DNA of 38,098 bases from Dehalococcoidia bacterium (GTDB lineage: Bacteria; Chloroflexota; Dehalococcoidia; Lucifugimonadales; Lucifugimonadaceae), in the NCBI GenBank assembly GCA_026421185.1, contig JAPKCH010000014.1, forward strand, positions 1 to 38,098, given 5' to 3'. Of this stretch, positions 34,875 to 38,098 are shown one piece after another. Within the stretch, counting starts at the first letter, position 1, and the number at the start of each line of letters is the position of its first letter. Both the position numbers and the translations under genes were made by a program. The notes below the pieces were generated by a model. The model did not search any database, was not told the origin of the DNA, and worked only from the letters and a program-made list of their open reading frames with translations.

Positions 34875-35279
34875 GTGTTGAATATATCGCTTCAGGCCCG
34901 TATTTCGTCAGATGAAAGTAATTTAGATTCGGTGCGGGCTTAGCGTTACGAACGATTTGAACGTCGTGAAGAGGTTGTGCTCGATCAACGAAATCGAGTG
35001 AACATTATTCACACTCTTCCTGGATCTTCAAACAGGCCGTTTTGGCATCCTGATTACGATGAGTGGTGGTTCCTCGCTAAGGATGAAATCGAGTGGAAGA
35101 TCGGTAAAGACGAACCGTTTGTTGCGAAGCGCGGCGACATTGTTTTTGTTGGGTCGGGTAGACCGCACGCCATCCGAACAGTGGGTGAGAAAAGCTCTAT
35201 TCGGTATGCAGTGACAACACGGGGCGTTATTCACTACTTTCTAGACAATCCTGGGCATCCTCGACCGCCTAAGGATTAG
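34875..35279 (+). CDS. Cupin-domain protein, front part split off by an in-frame amber codon
   Basis: Single-domain cupin resembling 3-hydroxyanthranilate dioxygenase-like proteins: RPFWHPDYDEWWFLAKDEIE with the metal-type His and Glu, KRGDIVFVGSGRPHAI with the second motif. From GTG at 34977 the frame gives 100 residues, enough for the barrel. The same frame reads sensibly further upstream (ARISSDESNLDSVRA), is broken by TAG at 34941-34943, then continues RYERFERREEVVLDQRNRV without a gap. This suggests the gene once began near 34875-34880 and lost a Glu or Gln codon. The functional product today may start at GTG 34977. Metal binding and a ring-cleaving role are inference. It is convergent with the Fe-ADH gene, four bases apart. 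Confidence 0.7.
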
Positions 35280-35283
35280 TGGT

Positions 35284-36570
35284 CTACCAAAGTTGCATTG
35301 AATCTTTGAATAGTTCGGTTAGTTCTGACGCACCGGTTGGTCGGGGAGCGAGTTTGGTTACTCGGTGTTGTGGCAGAGTGCCTTCGACCAGTGCGGGAAT
35401 GTCGTCGACTGTGTAGCCGACTCCGACTAGGCCGTTTGGCACGCCGATTTTCTTGAGAATGTATATTAGGCGTTCAGCGATCAGGTCACCAGCTTCTTCG
35501 GGGCTCGCACCGTTCACATCTGCTCCCAGTAATTGGGCAGCGCGCATGTGACGCTCGGGATTCGATGAGGCTGTGTATCGAAACACTGCTGGTGCGTTGA
35601 GGATGACTGCCATCCCATGCGGAATGATTGCTTTTCCTACAGGGTAACCTTCAGGTCTGTATTCCTTTACGAGTCCTGATACTGGATATGACATGCCGTG
35701 GGGTAAGTGAACTCCTGCATTTCCAAATCCAACCCCTGCGAACGTTGCAGCCATCGCCATGTTGGTTCGAGCTTCCATGTCGTCGGCATCTAGAACGGCG
35801 GGAAGAATGCTGTTTCCGACCATTTCCATAGCCGCCAATGCCCACACATCGCTAATAGGATTTGAACCCTGATATGCAGGACGATGCGCTGGAGTCATAG
35901 GGGCTTCGCGCTGTGAATACGACAATGCTGTGTAGGACTCAATGCCGTGGCATAGAACATCGAATCCGCTACATGCTGCAACCATTTTTGGTAGCGAACG
36001 AGTGTTTTCGGGATCGACTAATCCGACATCTGGTCGAAGTGACCGGTGCGCTATTCCAGTTTTTGCACCAAGCTCTTCGTAGTCAAATATAGCGACTCCG
36101 GTCGTTTCACTACCTGTGCCTGCAGTAGTCGGAACAGCTACCAGTGGTTTCAGATCACCGGGTACGGGCGTTCCATTTCCTATAGGTGCGTTGACGTATT
36201 CTAGGAATTCAGCGGGATAGGTTGAGTAGAGATTTGCGACTTTAGCGGTATCGATACTTGATCCTCCACCAACTGGTAAGAAGCCATCGAAATTGCCATC
36301 CACTGCGAACTTGCTCGCCTCTTTTAGTGAGGCGTCGGTAGGTTCGACGCTGACTTGATCGAAAACGGTGAAATTGATGCTTGCCTGCTTCAACGATTCG
36401 ACCGCTGTTTGCACAGCTTGACTATTAGTCATTTGGGGATCGGTAACTACTAGAACACGTTTTGCACCGAGTCGCGCCAGTTCGTATCCTGCTTCACTTG
36501 TGATTCCTGGTCCAAATTTGATCGATGATGTGTCGATTGTGAAAGCGGATTCGGTATGTGGATTAATCAT
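35284..36570 (-). CDS. Iron-containing alcohol dehydrogenase, hydroxyacid-oxoacid transhydrogenase-like
   Basis: Group III Fe-dependent ADH of 428 residues. The opening SIKFGPGITSEAGYELARLG resembles hydroxyacid-oxoacid transhydrogenase (ADHFE1/HOT). The cofactor loop PVGGGSSIDTAKV, PTTAGTGSETTG and the metal ligands in SGFDVLCHGIESYTA and GVHLPHGMSYPVSG are intact. Expected reaction: oxidation of a 4-hydroxy acid (such as 4-hydroxybutyrate) or an alcohol, possibly with 2-oxoglutarate as acceptor. Start ATG 36568-36570. It is divergent from the AraD1 gene with 149 bases between them. Confidence 0.92.
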   Translation of the reverse strand: MINPHTESAFTIDTSSIKFGPGITSEAGYELARLGAKRVLVVTDPQMTNSQAVQTAVESLKQASINFTVFDQVSVEPTDASLKEASKFAVDGNFDGFLPVGGGSSIDTAKVANLYSTYPAEFLEYVNAPIGNGTPVPGDLKPLVAVPTTAGTGSETTGVAIFDYEELGAKTGIAHRSLRPDVGLVDPENTRSLPKMVAACSGFDVLCHGIESYTALSYSQREAPMTPAHRPAYQGSNPISDVWALAAMEMVGNSILPAVLDADDMEARTNMAMAATFAGVGFGNAGVHLPHGMSYPVSGLVKEYRPEGYPVGKAIIPHGMAVILNAPAVFRYTASSNPERHMRAAQLLGADVNGASPEEAGDLIAERLIYILKKIGVPNGLVGVGYTVDDIPALVEGTLPQHRVTKLAPRPTGASELTELFKDSMQLW

Positions 36571-36719
36571 ATTTTGAACGAACGTTGGGGCTTGATTAGG
36601 ATTGGAATCAAAAGGATAGCTGAATAAGTCGTGTGACCAAAGTGTTTCGAGGGCGTAGTATTTCCAATATAAATTTCCACCGTTTAGTTCAAAATCAAAG
36701 AGTGAGATAAGAGAGCACT

Positions 36720-37763
36720 ATGCGAGTAGTTCAGTTTGTTATTCCGGGTGAAGGACGTCGAATTGGAATTGTCGACGGTACAGATATTGTTGATGTGACT
36801 TCGTCGAACGGATCGTTAACTTCAGTATTTGACGTGTTTGAGGCCTCGCAATCTGGTAATGCGTCGTTCGATGACACACTTGCCGGGGCTATTGGTGATG
36901 ACGCTTCGCGATTGGACTACGGTGATTTACTTGCTGCTAAAGTCGGCGGTGATTCTGCATATTTGATTGCACCTTTCGATCATCCTGACACCCATCGCGT
37001 GTTGGTGTCGGGTACAGGACTTACTCACACTGGAAGTATGAAATCTCGCAACCAGATGCATTCTGGTGACGAGACGCCTACTGAAGAACCAGCTACCGAT
37101 TCAGCGAAGATGTTCCAGATGGGTATTGAGGGCGGTAAGCCTGCTGCCGGAGAACGAGGCGTTTCGCCAGAATGGTTCTACAAAGGGAATGGAACGATTG
37201 TTCGTGGCCCCGGTGAAGGATTGGAGATTCCTGCGTTTGCACTTGATGGAGGTGAGGAACCTGAACTTGGTGGATGCTACTTCATAGATAAAGCAGGTGT
37301 TCCTCGTCGAGTTGGTTTTGCACTAGGTAATGAGTGGGCTGACCACGAAACTGAACGCATTAATTATCTCTACTTGGCACCTTCTAAATTGCGTTCGTGT
37401 GCTTTAGGGCCTGAACTTGTAACTGATTTTGCATTTGATGAACTGGAATTGGAATGCACCGTAGAGCGTGATGGCGAGAAGATTTACGAAAGTGGGCCAC
37501 TGTATTCCGGCGAAGAGTACATGTCGCATACTTTGGCGAATTGCGAAGATCATCACTTCAAATATCCCCTTCACAGGATTCCCGGAGACGCACACGTTCA
37601 TTTCTTCGGAACGAGCCAATTGAGCTACAGCACTCGGGACTGGAAGTTCCAGCCGGGGGATGTGATTACGATTTCTGCGGCAGGCTTTAGTGCGCCTCTG
37701 ACGAATACAGTGGTGGGTGGTGACCCATCAGAAGGTCGAGCCATTCGGGTAGTGAAAGCGTAG
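36720..37763 (+). CDS. AraD1/GguC-type FAH-superfamily protein
   Basis: Fumarylacetoacetate-hydrolase superfamily protein of the AraD1/GguC group, 347 residues. Diagnostic are VLVSGTGLTHTGSMKSRNQM, SPEWFYKGNGTIVRGPG, and the acidic metal-binding GGEEPELGGCYFIDKAG where FAH enzymes bind Mg or Ca. The closing DWKFQPGDVITISAAGFSAPLTNTV is also family-like. Members of this group occur in sugar-acid (L-arabonate-like, 2-oxo-3-deoxy acid) operons, but the exact reaction is not settled. The start ATG follows an AGAG site at five bases. It is divergent from the HOT-like dehydrogenase, which could act in the same route. Confidence 0.88.
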   Translation: MRVVQFVIPGEGRRIGIVDGTDIVDVTSSNGSLTSVFDVFEASQSGNASFDDTLAGAIGDDASRLDYGDLLAAKVGGDSAYLIAPFDHPDTHRVLVSGTGLTHTGSMKSRNQMHSGDETPTEEPATDSAKMFQMGIEGGKPAAGERGVSPEWFYKGNGTIVRGPGEGLEIPAFALDGGEEPELGGCYFIDKAGVPRRVGFALGNEWADHETERINYLYLAPSKLRSCALGPELVTDFAFDELELECTVERDGEKIYESGPLYSGEEYMSHTLANCEDHHFKYPLHRIPGDAHVHFFGTSQLSYSTRDWKFQPGDVITISAAGFSAPLTNTVVGGDPSEGRAIRVVKA

Positions 37764-37906
37764 CTGCGGAGCGACACGCTGAAGTCTGTGCACTTCGCAA
37801 CTTTAGTGAGTAACGCTATGCCTACTCTGCTGAGGACATAGATGCTCAATATCTGCCTAACTGGTTGGGATGCCTGTTGTTCAGTGTCGAAAGCCCTCTG
37901 CGGTGT

Positions 37907-37948
37907 GACTATCGGCGCAGTAGCTTTGTAGCTAAGGTGCTGATAGTC
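37907..37948. repeat. Imperfect inverted repeat between AraD1 and the last gene
   Basis: GACTATC...TAGCT and its near complement AGCTA...GATAGTC, 19-base arms with about 15 matches around a TTG-centred loop. It could be a weak terminator for the AraD1 transcript (no T-run follows) or an operator for the gene starting at 38045. Confidence 0.4.
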
Positions 37949-38044
37949 CCCAATCTGGATAACTGCCTTTTGATGCTAGTTAAGTTTTATTTGAACCGTC
38001 CGTATTCAGTTGTGCCGTCCGACCGTTTGCTCTAATATCTCAGT

Positions 38045-38098
38045 ATGCACAATATTAAATTCTTATTACTTCTCGTCGTTCTAGCTGCGATATCAATA
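38045..38098 (+). CDS. Start of a secreted or membrane protein, cut by the window edge
   Basis: Eighteen codons from ATG at 38045 run off the window: MHNIKFLLLLVVLAAISI. A lysine followed by an unbroken Leu/Val/Ala stretch looks like a signal peptide or lipoprotein leader. No clear ribosome site. Family unknown. Confidence 0.45.
   Translation, partial: MHNIKFLLLLVVLAAISI

Noticed and set aside
1410-34943. Genome-wide recoding of TAG as an amino acid
   Set aside because: Intact genes such as the acyl-CoA dehydrogenase, first SDR and both MDR dehydrogenases end in TAG at the normal family end point, so TAG works as a stop.
1-38098. CRISPR array, tRNA, rRNA, phage or toxin-antitoxin modules
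   Set aside because: Looked for regular spaced repeats, tRNA arms (GGTTCGAATCC-like), integrases and small paired toxin genes by eye; none found.

Overview
The window reads as a chromosomal stretch of an uncultured, probably marine, bacterium with moderate GC. The gene set mixes single-copy housekeeping (ilvD) with a dense array of oxidoreductases and hydrolases for odd organic substrates: sulfatase, acyl-CoA dehydrogenase, phytanoyl-CoA-dioxygenase-like, NIPSNAP, two SDRs, two zinc-type MDR dehydrogenases, MlrC/M81, HpcH aldolase, acetoacetate-decarboxylase-like, Fe-ADH and an AraD1/FAH protein. This profile resembles SAR202-type Chloroflexota. That placement is inference from gene content only; no rRNA or tRNA gene was found.

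Layout. 1-6.3 kb (mostly minus): sulfatase (cut by the window edge), a small lipoprotein gene broken by an amber codon, acyl-CoA dehydrogenase, ACR3-type arsenite permease, MFS transporter and an overlapping DUF952 gene. 6.4-15.3 kb: ceramidase-like hydrolase, a small DUF4177-like protein overlapping a PhyH dioxygenase, a strong terminator, NIPSNAP and ilvD, SMP-30 lactonase, F420-reductase-like protein, D-threonine-aldolase-like protein. 15.3-25.5 kb: a structured non-coding stretch, SDR, ADC-like, SDR, MDR, HpcH plus M81 (likely operon), MDR, nitroreductase, DUF1028. 25.8-33.9 kb: two giant FtsX-type permeases followed by a wrecked ABC ATPase gene. 33.9-38.1 kb: CPPED1-like phosphoesterase, cupin, Fe-ADH (HOT-like), AraD1, and the first codons of a secreted protein.

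The most striking object is in the second permease. About 1.03 kb encoding ankyrin repeats plus a second domain sits in frame inside its second extracytoplasmic domain. Excising it between two TTGCC copies restores a sequence that aligns gap-free with the sister permease around a shared Trp. The second domain is recognisably the same as the small lipoprotein encoded 30 kb away, so the cassette appears to come from a local protein family that can jump into other genes. The partner ATPase gene next door has two homopolymer frameshifts, a stop and a truncation.

A second theme is genes damaged or unusual at single bases. Amber codons interrupt the lipoprotein and the cupin gene. AUA stands where AUG is expected in the MFS gene (TAATA overlap) and in the second SDR (behind a strong Shine-Dalgarno). 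The DUF952 gene has no usable start. These could be real decay, weak-start regulation or consensus errors in an assembly; the sequence alone cannot decide. TAG is used as an ordinary terminator by many intact genes here, so genome-wide TAG recoding is unlikely.
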